Positions 49,357 through 57,789 of a stretch of DNA of 64,000 nt are shown here, piece after piece. How positions within the stretch are numbered: the first letter of the stretch is position 1; every line of letters begins with the position of its first letter. The position numbers and the translations under genes are program-made. The DNA is from Henriciella sp. (GTDB lineage: Bacteria > Pseudomonadota > Alphaproteobacteria > Caulobacterales > Hyphomonadaceae). Under the pieces are notes generated by a model. It was not told the origin of the DNA and ran no database searches. It saw only the letters and a list, made by a program, of their open reading frames with translations. The stretch is taken from assembly GCA_030066975.1 (NCBI GenBank), contig JASJAO010000001.1:1-64000 (forward strand). Reading direction: 5' to 3'.

Positions 49357-51723
49357 TTAGAACGAGAACGTCGCTGTCGCGCCAATCTGACGGGCAGCAG
49401 GCGGCGTCAGACCGAAAGCACGTGTTGAGCCAGCAGGCGAATCTGGCGCGTTGAAGTCAACATACCGCAGGATGCCAACCGGTGTGTCATCCTCGAATAT
49501 GTTCTTGCCCCAGATCTGGAAATTGATGTCGCCGAGATCAAAGCCTGCCCGGAAATTGACTTGCGTCGCATCGCCTGTTTCGGCTTCGTTGTGCACCTGC
49601 GCATAGAAGGATGAGCGATAGGTGAGGTCGCCTCCAACATAAAAGTCAGGTGCCGCTTCACCTACTTTAAAGTCGTAGCGCGCACCGAGCGCCAACTGGT
49701 GGTCTGACACCAGTGGCGGTGTCTGACCCACAATGCTGGCAAGACCCACACACTCTGCAGGACCAGCAAAGTCTTCGCCCGTAGCGCCGTCACAATCTGC
49801 GCCGCCTAGCAAGATCGCCTGGTCGTCATCGGCGCCCTCTGTGATTTCAGCATCGAGATAGCCGTAGGAGCCATACACAAGCAGATCATCTGTAATGTAG
49901 CGCGCGAATTCGATCTCAAGTCCAAAAATCTCAGTCTCACCAACATTCGTACTGAAGGAGTTGGTCCCGCCTTGCGCCGTTGTATAGGTGTTGGTCAGAA
50001 CCTGATTGTCATAGATGTTGAAAAACCCTGAGACGTTGAGGCGATCAAAGCCAAACTTTGAGGTTTTTGCACCCACCTCGAAATTGGTCAGGGTCTCTTC
50101 GTCGAATGTCGTCTGTGGGGCATCTGTTGCGTTGAAGCCACCCGGTGAGTTGCCTTCTGCAAACTGTCCGTAAACCAGGAGGTCCTCGTTCACCCGATAG
50201 TCAACGGTTATGCGCGGTGTGAAGGAATCGAAGGAGGCCTCTCGCACCGAATCTCCGCCAACAATCTGGTTAGGTTGGGCAGGATTGAAGAATGGCAGTG
50301 GCAAGGCGTTGGTGACGCTTGGGTCGACATATTGAGACAGCACATATTGCTGCTCTGCCCGCATGATGTCGTCTTCCGCGTAGCGAATTTCACCGCCAAT
50401 GGTCAGACGATCATTTACGTCATACTCAGCGCCGCCGAAGAAGGCGACGTTATCGACTTCCACCCGGTCACCCAACGAATCGGGACCAAACTCTGTAAAC
50501 TCAATATACTCTGCAAGGCCTTTACGATCGTCACTCGAGGTGAAGGCACCCAGGCGCCATCTGAACGGCATGTCCTGAGGCGATGACAGTCGCAGTTCGT
50601 TTGTAAACCCGGTCCGTCTGATCGCGCCGGTGTCGTTGAAAGCAGAGGCATTCGGATCACAGTTTGTAATGAAGAACACACATGATCCACCGATGAAGAA
50701 CGCCTGGTTCTCGTCAAAGGTTGAGTCGGTTCCGGTGCGCTCATAAATGTCGGTGATGCCAGCCTGATAGGTCAGCGAGTACCCGGACCCCATGACATCC
50801 CAGTCAACTGTAAGGAAGCCGCGGTCTGTTTCGCGATACAGGCCTGGCTCCAGGATGCTGTCAGTATTAATCGCATAGCTGTCCGGTACGGGCACTTCGC
50901 CGCAAATGTATCCGCGTGTGTCGAGGAAACAATTATTATCGGCGGTGTCAGTCAGCGCGATTGCATAATGCCCGTCATCGTCTTTCGAGTAGATGTAACG
51001 GGCCTGAATTGAGATATCGTCTGTCGGATCGAAGAATGCAGCTGCGCTATAGGTGGTCGTCTGGCGCTCATTCAGTTTTCCGCCGAGTTCATTGTCATAG
51101 TCGCCGCCAAAGTCGTAAAACTTTCCGCTCAAGCTGAAGGCCAGCTGATCGTTTACGCGAAAGTTGGCGAAGCCCGTTGCCTGGTGATGCTCATGCTCAC
51201 CAAACTCGGCCGAGATGCGACCTTCAATAGGTGCGTCGCCAGGTGTGCGTGTGACATAGTTGATGGCGCCAGACAGCGTACCGCGACCGAACACAGCGCT
51301 CTGCGGGCCCTTAATTACCTCAACCCGTTCGAGCGTTGAGAGGTCTAGCGAGCTTGAATCACCGAGGAAGGGGATCCCGTCGATAAAGATACCGACTTTA
51401 CCCTCAGAAATCAGGATATTGGATGTGCCGCGAATAACCGGGCGATCGCCGTCGCGTCCAAAGGCTTGCTGCTGCTGAAACCCTGGAATGAAGTCTGAGA
51501 GTTGAGAAATCCCGAGAATACCCTGCTCGTTAATCGCGTCGCCGGTGATTGCGGAGACAGAAATCGGAATATCCTGAATGTTCTCTTCGGACTTACGGGC
51601 GGTAACCGTGATCACGTTCTGGCGTGCTTCGGCCTCTTCTTCACCGTCTTGAGCTAAAGCTGGAGCAGCGTAAGCGGTCATCGCGACGGCAGCGGCTCCG
51701 AACATCAAAAAGTTCTTTGACAT
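49357..51723 (-). CDS. TonB-dependent outer-membrane receptor (second)
   Basis: 788 residues. Signal peptide FGAAAVAMTAYAAPALAQD, TonB box region VITVTARKSEENIQDIPISV, plug DFIPGFQQQQAFGRDGDRPV, then LERVEVIKGPQSAVFGRGTL, barrel ending GATATFSF. Imports a specific ligand; sphingomonad-type TonB receptors of this length often take up plant or microbial oligomers. GGGGAG ribosome site. Site 9 lies 45 bp upstream. Not closely similar to the receptor at 3915-6086. Confidence 0.93.
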   Translation of the reverse strand: MSKNFLMFGAAAVAMTAYAAPALAQDGEEEAEARQNVITVTARKSEENIQDIPISVSAITGDAINEQGILGISQLSDFIPGFQQQQAFGRDGDRPVIRGTSNILISEGKVGIFIDGIPFLGDSSSLDLSTLERVEVIKGPQSAVFGRGTLSGAINYVTRTPGDAPIEGRISAEFGEHEHHQATGFANFRVNDQLAFSLSGKFYDFGGDYDNELGGKLNERQTTTYSAAAFFDPTDDISIQARYIYSKDDDGHYAIALTDTADNNCFLDTRGYICGEVPVPDSYAINTDSILEPGLYRETDRGFLTVDWDVMGSGYSLTYQAGITDIYERTGTDSTFDENQAFFIGGSCVFFITNCDPNASAFNDTGAIRRTGFTNELRLSSPQDMPFRWRLGAFTSSDDRKGLAEYIEFTEFGPDSLGDRVEVDNVAFFGGAEYDVNDRLTIGGEIRYAEDDIMRAEQQYVLSQYVDPSVTNALPLPFFNPAQPNQIVGGDSVREASFDSFTPRITVDYRVNEDLLVYGQFAEGNSPGGFNATDAPQTTFDEETLTNFEVGAKTSKFGFDRLNVSGFFNIYDNQVLTNTYTTAQGGTNSFSTNVGETEIFGLEIEFARYITDDLLVYGSYGYLDAEITEGADDDQAILLGGADCDGATGEDFAGPAECVGLASIVGQTPPLVSDHQLALGARYDFKVGEAAPDFYVGGDLTYRSSFYAQVHNEAETGDATQVNFRAGFDLGDINFQIWGKNIFEDDTPVGILRYVDFNAPDSPAGSTRAFGLTPPAARQIGATATFSF

Positions 51724-51767
51724 GATAGTCTCCCCTGTGCGGCATCGTGTTCATCGACACGCATACC

Positions 51768-51783
51768 AAATGATATATCTTTT
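51768..51783. promoter_or_regulatory. GATATATC operator, site 9
   Basis: AAATGATATATCTTTT, between the divergent TonB receptor and DUF3598 genes. Confidence 0.85.
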
Positions 51784-51889
51784 GCAGGCTCTACCCTCTT
51801 AGAGCGAAATCAGAATTTGACCAGCCCATGCGATTTTTTTGTCAGCCTCGCGTGGCCCAAAAAACACACTTGTTTGAAAGGATCGAACA

Positions 51890-52396
51890 ATGGCCGATGG
51901 AATGAGCGCCAATGAGCTCAAAAAGATCATGCCGCTTCTGGCCCGTCACGAAGGGGTTTGGGAGGGGACATACCGGTTCTATGATCCCCAAGGGGCGCTC
52001 ATCGATGAGCACGCCTCGCGCTTAATCTGCCGGTTCCCGGACACAGGACACCCTTATCATCAAACGAATTATTATCGCTGGGCCGACGGCAAGTGCGACA
52101 CACGCGACTTTCCAGCCATGGTCGAAAATGGCCGTCTGAAATGGGACAATGAGTTTATCAATGGCTGGGCCTGCGATGTTGCGCTGGATGATTTCAACCG
52201 CACCACAATGCTGAACTGGACCCGGACCGGCGAGCCCGATCTCTATCTCTATGAAATGATCCAGCTCTCTGATGACGGCCTCGCCCGCGCCCGCGTCTGG
52301 CAATGGTTCAAAGCCGATCGCTTGTTCCAACGCACACTGGTAGATGAGCGCTTTGTGACCAAAGACTGGCAGTCCTATGAGGGTCAGGACTTCTAG
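51890..52396 (+). CDS. DUF3598-like protein
   Basis: 168 residues; AAAGGATCGAACA precedes the ATG. ARHEGVWEGTYRFYDPQGALIDEHA and MLNWTRTGEPDLYLYEMIQ, ending ARVWQWFKADRLFQRTLVDE. The same arrangement as the 27728-28168 protein. A lipocalin-like ligand-binding role is inferred. Ends 8 bp before a strong terminator. Confidence 0.68.
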   Translation: MADGMSANELKKIMPLLARHEGVWEGTYRFYDPQGALIDEHASRLICRFPDTGHPYHQTNYYRWADGKCDTRDFPAMVENGRLKWDNEFINGWACDVALDDFNRTTMLNWTRTGEPDLYLYEMIQLSDDGLARARVWQWFKADRLFQRTLVDERFVTKDWQSYEGQDF

Positions 52397-52403
52397 AGAA
52401 AAG

Positions 52404-52431
52404 AAAGGCCGGGGTTTCAGCCCCGGCCTTT
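52404..52431. terminator. Strong bidirectional terminator
   Basis: Perfect 11-bp stem AAAGGCCGGGG/CCCCGGCCTTT with a 6-base loop (TTTCAG), between the convergent DUF3598 and DUF1838 genes. Confidence 0.9.
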
Positions 52432-52452
52432 GATCAATTTGGTCTGGTTTTG

Positions 52453-53373
52453 TTACTCAACACCGCGATCAGGTGGCGTGATCGATCCGTCCCTAATCCC
52501 TTTATAGTATTTCCAGCTGGTCATATTGGCGCGCGGGTCACCAGACGGCGGCGGGCTGGTATACTCTGGATAGTGTGTGGCAATTTCGGCTTTCATCGTG
52601 TCCGACAATTGATCGAAAGTCTCCAGTTTGTAGCCTGCGGTGTGCATGTAGAGCATGCCTTGCCGTCCGTTCATGTCCATCCAGGGCAACCAGTCGGCCA
52701 TGCGTGCCCAGCCAACTGTGATCTTGGCAGAATCTGTCTCTGGATCGAGCAGATCATCGACCCGGCCAAAGAAGTTGAACATTTCGGTCGCGTGATAGGT
52801 GCCGCCAATCTCTTTCTGGAACTCGCTGGCCAGCGGATTTGGATACCAGAGCGGCACGGTGCTGCGCATCCACCAGGTGCCATCTTCACCAATCTCGCCG
52901 TTCCACTCCAGCGGAGACCCATCACGGGCGGTTTCGTACATTTTGAAGTTCACCGGATCATTCGCGACATGCAGCACATCGACGGTTTCACCGGTCCAGG
53001 GATTGTCCCAGGTCGACAAGACTTCGCCGGTGTCCGGATCCTTGTAGAGCAGGATTTCGCGGGAGACCAAATGCAGCCCCGTACCTTTGTCCTCATCTTC
53101 GATGGTCGAACAGGCGCGGATATTCATGCCCTCAACATCAAACACATGCCGATCACGCTCGCCGGTGACGCGTGACAGGGCAATGCCGTGCCACCAGTAG
53201 ACTTCGGGCTGATCATCAATGGTGGAGCACATGATCTTCCGCATAATGGTCAGAGAATCTGTCGCGTCTGTCGGATCAAGCTGTACGTTTTCCTGCGCCT
53301 GGCCCACCGTTGCGCAAGCCGCAAGGGCACTCAATGCTACACCAAGCGCAGCAACCTTGGAAAAGAGTTTCAT
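52453..53373 (-). CDS. DUF1838 lipoprotein
   Basis: 306 residues from ATG 53373 (AGGTGG upstream). Signal peptide with lipobox (VALSALAACATVG). DUF1838 blocks: PEVYWWHGIALSRVTGERDRH, LVSREILLYKDPDTGEVLST, WDNPWTGETVDVLHVAND. Exported function unknown. Site 10 lies between it and the symporter gene, about 14 bp upstream of its start. Second DUF1838 member in the regulon. Confidence 0.82.
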   Translation of the reverse strand: MKLFSKVAALGVALSALAACATVGQAQENVQLDPTDATDSLTIMRKIMCSTIDDQPEVYWWHGIALSRVTGERDRHVFDVEGMNIRACSTIEDEDKGTGLHLVSREILLYKDPDTGEVLSTWDNPWTGETVDVLHVANDPVNFKMYETARDGSPLEWNGEIGEDGTWWMRSTVPLWYPNPLASEFQKEIGGTYHATEMFNFFGRVDDLLDPETDSAKITVGWARMADWLPWMDMNGRQGMLYMHTAGYKLETFDQLSDTMKAEIATHYPEYTSPPPSGDPRANMTSWKYYKGIRDGSITPPDRGVE

Positions 53374-53386
53374 GGGTTCCACCTCT

Positions 53387-53402
53387 AAATGATATATCCT
53401 TT
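53387..53402. promoter_or_regulatory. GATATATC operator, site 10
   Basis: AAATGATATATCCTTT, one mismatch. Lies between the DUF1838 start (53373) and the stop of the symporter gene (53415). Confidence 0.8.
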
Positions 53403-53414
53403 AGGGTGACACGG

Positions 53415-54863
53415 TTAATCGCGAACGCCAAGCCCCATTTCGTCTGTGACGCGAGATTTTCTGGTCGCCGCAACAAGCGACATTGTGAGCAGCGCACCGA
53501 TCCATGGTGCAATCGTCTTCCACATTGCGCCTGGTCCAGTGCCGATCCAACCGACTTCATAGGCGACAGCCAAACCAAATCCGGTCACCATACCGGTTAG
53601 CACGGTCCGTCCTCTCGGCCGGAACCCGCACGCGCGGGCCACGACAATCGGCCCAAACGAGGCCCCGAGGGCGACCCAGGCAAACAGGATCCGGTCAAAA
53701 ATGCTCGACGGTGCCAGGAAGGTCAGCGTGAGGGCGGCAATGCAAACACCGATGATCGCCAGACGCGACACCAGAACTTCGCGCCCCCCAAGCGCTTTTC
53801 CAAGCCCAAGGTCGTGCGAGACCGCACCGCCGGCCACCAGCAATTGACTGTCCACAGTCGACATGATGGCAGACAAAGTGGCCGCCGCAACAATGCCCGC
53901 GAGGACTCCGGGAAGCAGGTCGTCCGCGAGCGTGAAGAATACGCTTTCGGGGGCAGCGTCACCTCCGAGAATGGCACGCCCTGACAAGCCGAGCACCGCC
54001 ATGCCCGCAAAGACCAGCGTGGCCCAGCTCATGGCGACCACCGCGCCCTTGACCCGGGCCGAAGTATCTTTTGTGGCCATAATCCAGGCCACCAGATGCG
54101 GCTGGCCAAGCGCGCCGAACCCGGTCGCGGTGAGACCAAGCACAAACCCCAAGGCGGCCCAGCCTGTGCGGGCGCCGAAAGCATCGCCGTAGGCCTCCGG
54201 TGCTTCAGCCATCGCTGCGCCAATTGCGGTGACACCACCTGCTTCAACAAAGGCGAGTGTCGGCAGCAATATCGCTACAAAGGCCATCAACAAGCCTTGG
54301 ATCGTGTCCGTGACCGACACCGCCATGAACCCGCCGAGAAAGACGTAAGCCAGAATGATCAGCGCCCCGATCAGGACGCCAGGACCAAATCCAGTGGCGA
54401 ACAGGTCATTGATGGCGATTCCCGCGCCCTGAAACTGGCCCGCGACATAAAAGGAGAAACAGATTGCGATGAGAAGGGAGGCAGCGATCCGGATCAAGCG
54501 TGCCGATCCCGGATGAGCAAACTGGGTCAGAAACTCCGTCAGGGTGAGCTGGTTGGCCTCGCGGCTGGCGGTCTGCAAGACCTTCCCGGCCCACAGCCAC
54601 ACTGCAGCATATCCGGCGATGATCCCTGGCACCATCCAGAGGGCCGACGGGCCTGCAACATAAACAAATCCTGAAAAGCCGAGCAGGACCCAGGCACTTG
54701 AACTTGACGCGGCATAAGCCAGCCCAGCGACCCAAGGCCCGAGACTGCGACCGCCCAGCAGGAAGTCCTCTTGCGATTTGGCTTTCTGCGCCGCCCAGAG
54801 GCCAATCCCGAACAAAATAAAGGAATAGGCGAGCAGTGTGATCAGCGCGGGCAGGTTCGGCAC
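53415..54863 (-). CDS. Sodium:solute symporter (SSS family)
   Basis: 482 residues with about 13 transmembrane helices; GTG start at 54863 with AGGAGACC upstream. SSS signature GGRSLGPWVAGLAYAASSSSAW and STVDSQLLVAGGAVSHDLGLGK. Likely Na+-coupled uptake of a carboxylate or amino-acid-like compound, such as a product of the pathway. No GATATATC site directly at its own start (it follows the HMG-CoA-lyase-like gene by 21 bp), so it is probably expressed from the site 11/12 promoter. Confidence 0.92.
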   Translation of the reverse strand: MPNLPALITLLAYSFILFGIGLWAAQKAKSQEDFLLGGRSLGPWVAGLAYAASSSSAWVLLGFSGFVYVAGPSALWMVPGIIAGYAAVWLWAGKVLQTASREANQLTLTEFLTQFAHPGSARLIRIAASLLIAICFSFYVAGQFQGAGIAINDLFATGFGPGVLIGALIILAYVFLGGFMAVSVTDTIQGLLMAFVAILLPTLAFVEAGGVTAIGAAMAEAPEAYGDAFGARTGWAALGFVLGLTATGFGALGQPHLVAWIMATKDTSARVKGAVVAMSWATLVFAGMAVLGLSGRAILGGDAAPESVFFTLADDLLPGVLAGIVAAATLSAIMSTVDSQLLVAGGAVSHDLGLGKALGGREVLVSRLAIIGVCIAALTLTFLAPSSIFDRILFAWVALGASFGPIVVARACGFRPRGRTVLTGMVTGFGLAVAYEVGWIGTGPGAMWKTIAPWIGALLTMSLVAATRKSRVTDEMGLGVRD

Positions 54864-54884
54864 AAGGGTCTCCTGAAGCCTGGA

Positions 54885-55835
54885 CTATTCGGCGGCGACA
54901 GGAACTGGCGCACCTTTAAAGCCAAGCGGTAGCCCAGCGCGCGGGGTAAAGCCATAGAGGTCTTCATCCGGCAAGGCGGCCTGGACCAGTTCACGCGTCG
55001 CCATCAAGGCTTCAAGGTCAATGCCCGTGTCCACGCCCATCGACTCGAACATGAAGACCAGATCTTCCGTCACCACATTACCGCTGGCGCCGGGCGCGGT
55101 CGGGCACCCACCGAGGCCACCGAGCGAGCTGTCAAATGTCGTGATCCCCTCTTCATAGGCGGCCAGCACATTGGCGAGGCCGAGGCCACGCGTATTGTGC
55201 AAATGCACGCCGGTCAGGTTCTCGGCGCCCACCACGCCCCGCACAGCGCGGATCAAGCGCTTCATCGACATCGGGTCGCCATAACCCGTTGTGTCTGACA
55301 GGCCGACTTCGTCACATCCTGCTGCCATCAATCGCTCTGCGCAGCGCAGAATCACCGCCTCGTCAATCGGACCTTCCAACGTGCAACCAAAGGCGGTCGA
55401 TAGCGACCCTTCAAAGTGAGGGCGGCGCTCTTCCGGCAAGGTCTGGATCAGATCGGAGATCGCTTTGGCTTCGTCGATGACCTGGTCATGCGTGCGACGA
55501 ATGTTGCGCAGTGAATGGGTTTCGCTGACCGACAGCGGCAGCGTGATCTTGTGTGCCCCGGCCTCGACCGCCAATTGCGCCCCTTTCAGGTTTGGCACCA
55601 GAACAGCGACTTCGAGACCGGGAATCTCGATCGCGTGACGGACAATTTCGCCTGTATCAGCCATTTGCGGCAGCAGTTTCGGGGACACGAAAGACCCGAC
55701 TTCTATTTCCTTGACCCCTGCTGCAGCCAGCGCCGTAATCCAGCGTTTCTTCGCCGCCGTCGGCATAATCGCCTGGCAATTCTGCAGGCCGTCCCGCGGT
55801 CCGACTTCACTGATCAAGACGCTGTTTGTCGTCAT
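54885..55835 (-). CDS. HMG-CoA lyase-like aldolase (HMGL/DRE-TIM)
   Basis: 316 residues from ATG 55835. DRE-TIM family signature in SVLISEVGPRDGLQNCQ (metal site R-D), EVGSFVSPKLLPQMADT, LSDTTGYGDPMSMKRLIR, HLHNTRGLGLANVLAAYEEG with the catalytic-loop Cys in LGGLGGCPTAPGASGN. Cleaves a 3-hydroxy-3-methyl-type acyl-CoA (for example HMG-CoA to acetyl-CoA and acetoacetate). A CaiB transferase and LeuCD-like hydratase lie across the divergent promoter, so a branched dicarboxylate could be hydrated, activated and cleaved. Tandem sites 11 and 12 upstream. Confidence 0.9.
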   Translation of the reverse strand: MTTNSVLISEVGPRDGLQNCQAIMPTAAKKRWITALAAAGVKEIEVGSFVSPKLLPQMADTGEIVRHAIEIPGLEVAVLVPNLKGAQLAVEAGAHKITLPLSVSETHSLRNIRRTHDQVIDEAKAISDLIQTLPEERRPHFEGSLSTAFGCTLEGPIDEAVILRCAERLMAAGCDEVGLSDTTGYGDPMSMKRLIRAVRGVVGAENLTGVHLHNTRGLGLANVLAAYEEGITTFDSSLGGLGGCPTAPGASGNVVTEDLVFMFESMGVDTGIDLEALMATRELVQAALPDEDLYGFTPRAGLPLGFKGAPVPVAAE

Positions 55836-55877
55836 TCTGTCCGCCTTTGTCTTTGGTCTAAGTGTGACCTTCTTGCC

Positions 55878-55893
55878 AAATGATATATCTAAT
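55878..55893. promoter_or_regulatory. GATATATC operator, site 11
   Basis: AAATGATATATCTAAT. First of a tandem pair; core spacing to site 12 is 18 bp. Confidence 0.75.
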
Positions 55894-55895
55894 TC

Positions 55896-55911
55896 AATTG
55901 ATATATCTATT
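55896..55911. promoter_or_regulatory. GATATATC operator, site 12
   Basis: AATTGATATATCTATT. Second of the tandem pair between HMGL-like and CaiB genes. Confidence 0.75.
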
Positions 55912-55963
55912 AAAGATGTACAGGAAGGCAAAGCATGATCTACTTTGCTCATGGGAGAGAAAT

Positions 55964-57181
55964 ATGAACAGTGAAACAGGCCTGCTGGCCGGGATCAAGG
56001 TTGTCGAATTCACTCACATGGTCATGGGGCCAGCCGCGGGGCTCGTGCTTGCCGACCTGGGCGCGGAAGTGATCAAGGTCGAACCGGTCGGTGGCGACAA
56101 GACTCGGCGCCTCCGCGGATCGGGGGCCGGCTATTTCTCGATGTATAACCGTAACAAAAAGAGCCTGGCGATCGATCTGAAGTCACCTGAGGGCAAGGAG
56201 ATTGCACTCAAACTGATCGACGAGGCCGATGTGTTTATCGAAAACTTCCGTCCCGGGGCACTCGATAAATTGGGGTTTGATTACGCAACGCTCTCGGCGC
56301 GCAACCCGAGACTGATTTATTGCTCGGAGAAAGGTTTTCTGGACGGCCCTTATGCGCATCGCACGGCGCTCGACGAGGTGGCGCAAATGATGGGCGGCCT
56401 CGCCTATATGACCGGCCCACCCGGTCGTCCGCTTCGCGCGGGCAGCAGCGTGATCGATGTGACAGGGGGCATGTTCGGGGCCATTGCGGTTCTCGCGGCG
56501 CTGCAGGATCGGACACGAACCGGCAAGGGCCGTCATGTCAGCGCCTCTCTGTATGAAACAACGGTCTTCCTGGTCGGTCAGCATATGGCGCAATATGCGG
56601 TGACCGGCACACCTGCCGCGCCGATGCCAGCACGCGTGTCAGCCTGGGCGGTCTATGATGTCTTCGACGTCAAAGACGATGAAAAAGTGTTTGTCGGCGT
56701 GGTCTCAGACAGCCAATGGCGGGCCTTTTGTGAGGCGTTTGGTCTTGAGGATTGGGCGGCAGACAACTCGCTCGCGGCGAACAATAACCGCGTCGCTCGC
56801 CGCGATGAGATTATTCCGGTCTTGCGTGACCTGTTTGCAGCTTTCACGCAGGCCGAACTGATGGCGAAGCTGGAAACGACAGGCCTGCCTTTCGCGCCGA
56901 TCCAGCGCCCGGAAGATCTCGCCGAAGACCCGCACTTGGTCGAAAGTGGCGGCCTGCTCGACATGACCATTCCAGATGGGGGTGAGATTTCACTGCCCGC
57001 CATGCCGATCTCGATTGATGGTGCCCGACCCGGTCTAAGCATCAATCCACCGGAGATTGGCGCGCACTCAGAAGAGGTCTTACGCAGTCTTGGGCTGGAC
57101 GATAGTGAAATCGATCGCTTGATTGAACGCGGTCTGGTTGATGCCTTCAAGGCAAAACAAGCCCCTCAGGCGGCAGAATAG
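55964..57181 (+). CDS. CaiB/BaiF CoA-transferase (family III), copy 3
   Basis: 405 residues from ATG 55964, with GGGAGAG upstream (the open frame to 55880 would include the operator). GIKVVEFTHMVMGPAAGLVLADLG, GAEVIKVEPVGGDKTRRLRG, FRPGALDKLGFDYATLSARN and catalytic Asp in SSVIDVTGGMFGAIAVLAAL. Family III CoA transfer. Divergent from the HMGL-like gene across tandem operators and convergent on the LeuD-like gene with a 16-bp overlap of stops. Confidence 0.93.
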   Translation: MNSETGLLAGIKVVEFTHMVMGPAAGLVLADLGAEVIKVEPVGGDKTRRLRGSGAGYFSMYNRNKKSLAIDLKSPEGKEIALKLIDEADVFIENFRPGALDKLGFDYATLSARNPRLIYCSEKGFLDGPYAHRTALDEVAQMMGGLAYMTGPPGRPLRAGSSVIDVTGGMFGAIAVLAALQDRTRTGKGRHVSASLYETTVFLVGQHMAQYAVTGTPAAPMPARVSAWAVYDVFDVKDDEKVFVGVVSDSQWRAFCEAFGLEDWAADNSLAANNNRVARRDEIIPVLRDLFAAFTQAELMAKLETTGLPFAPIQRPEDLAEDPHLVESGGLLDMTIPDGGEISLPAMPISIDGARPGLSINPPEIGAHSEEVLRSLGLDDSEIDRLIERGLVDAFKAKQAPQAAE

Positions 57182-57789
57182 ACCCAGGGACGCTGCGCGG
57201 TGTCGCGGTCGAGGAACGCGTCGATCTGATCTTGCTCGGTCAGGGTCAGGGCGATGGGATCAAGCCCTTCGATCAGCAGTCGCTTGGCAAAGGCGCCAAT
57301 CTCGAACTCGATTTGTCCGTTTCGCAGGTGCTCGCTGCGAACGGTTTGGGCTCCAAGGTCCACGGACACGCTTACCGGCTGTTCACCTGCAGCGAGCGCG
57401 TCGATATCCTCTGCCGACAGCGTGATTGGCAAAATGCCATTGCGCACGCAATTACCGTGGAAAATCTCGCCAAAGCTCTTCGCCAAAATGACCCGGATGC
57501 CATACTCCTCAAGCGCCCACACAGCATGTTCGCGCGACGACCCACATCCAAAATTTTCTCCCGCGATAAGGATGCTTGTCCCGGTTTGCTCGGGCCGGTT
57601 CAGCACAAATTCCGGATTGATCGCACGACCACCCGGTTCAAGATATCGCCAACCCGCAAACAGGCCCTCGCCCAGGCCCGCGCGGCTCACCTGTTTCATT
57701 TCGCGTGAGGGAATGATTTGGTCGGTATCAATATTATCGCGCAGAAGAACAGCCGCGATCCCTTCATGCTGCACCAGCGGTTGTCTCAT
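57166..57789 (-). CDS. LeuD-like hydro-lyase small subunit
   Basis: 207 residues from ATG 57789, overlapping the LeuC-like stop (ATGA). AAVLLRDNIDTDQIIPSREMK, GENFGCGSSREHAVWALEEYG and ILAKSFGEIFHGNCVRNGILP. Partner of the large subunit in an iron-sulfur hydro-lyase. Family enzymes interconvert isopropylmalate isomers, citraconate or dimethylmaleate hydrates. Here it lies with CoA-pathway genes and no leuB, so catabolic use is more likely than leucine biosynthesis. Confidence 0.9.
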   Translation of the reverse strand: MRQPLVQHEGIAAVLLRDNIDTDQIIPSREMKQVSRAGLGEGLFAGWRYLEPGGRAINPEFVLNRPEQTGTSILIAGENFGCGSSREHAVWALEEYGIRVILAKSFGEIFHGNCVRNGILPITLSAEDIDALAAGEQPVSVSVDLGAQTVRSEHLRNGQIEFEIGAFAKRLLIEGLDPIALTLTEQDQIDAFLDRDTAQRPWVYSAA

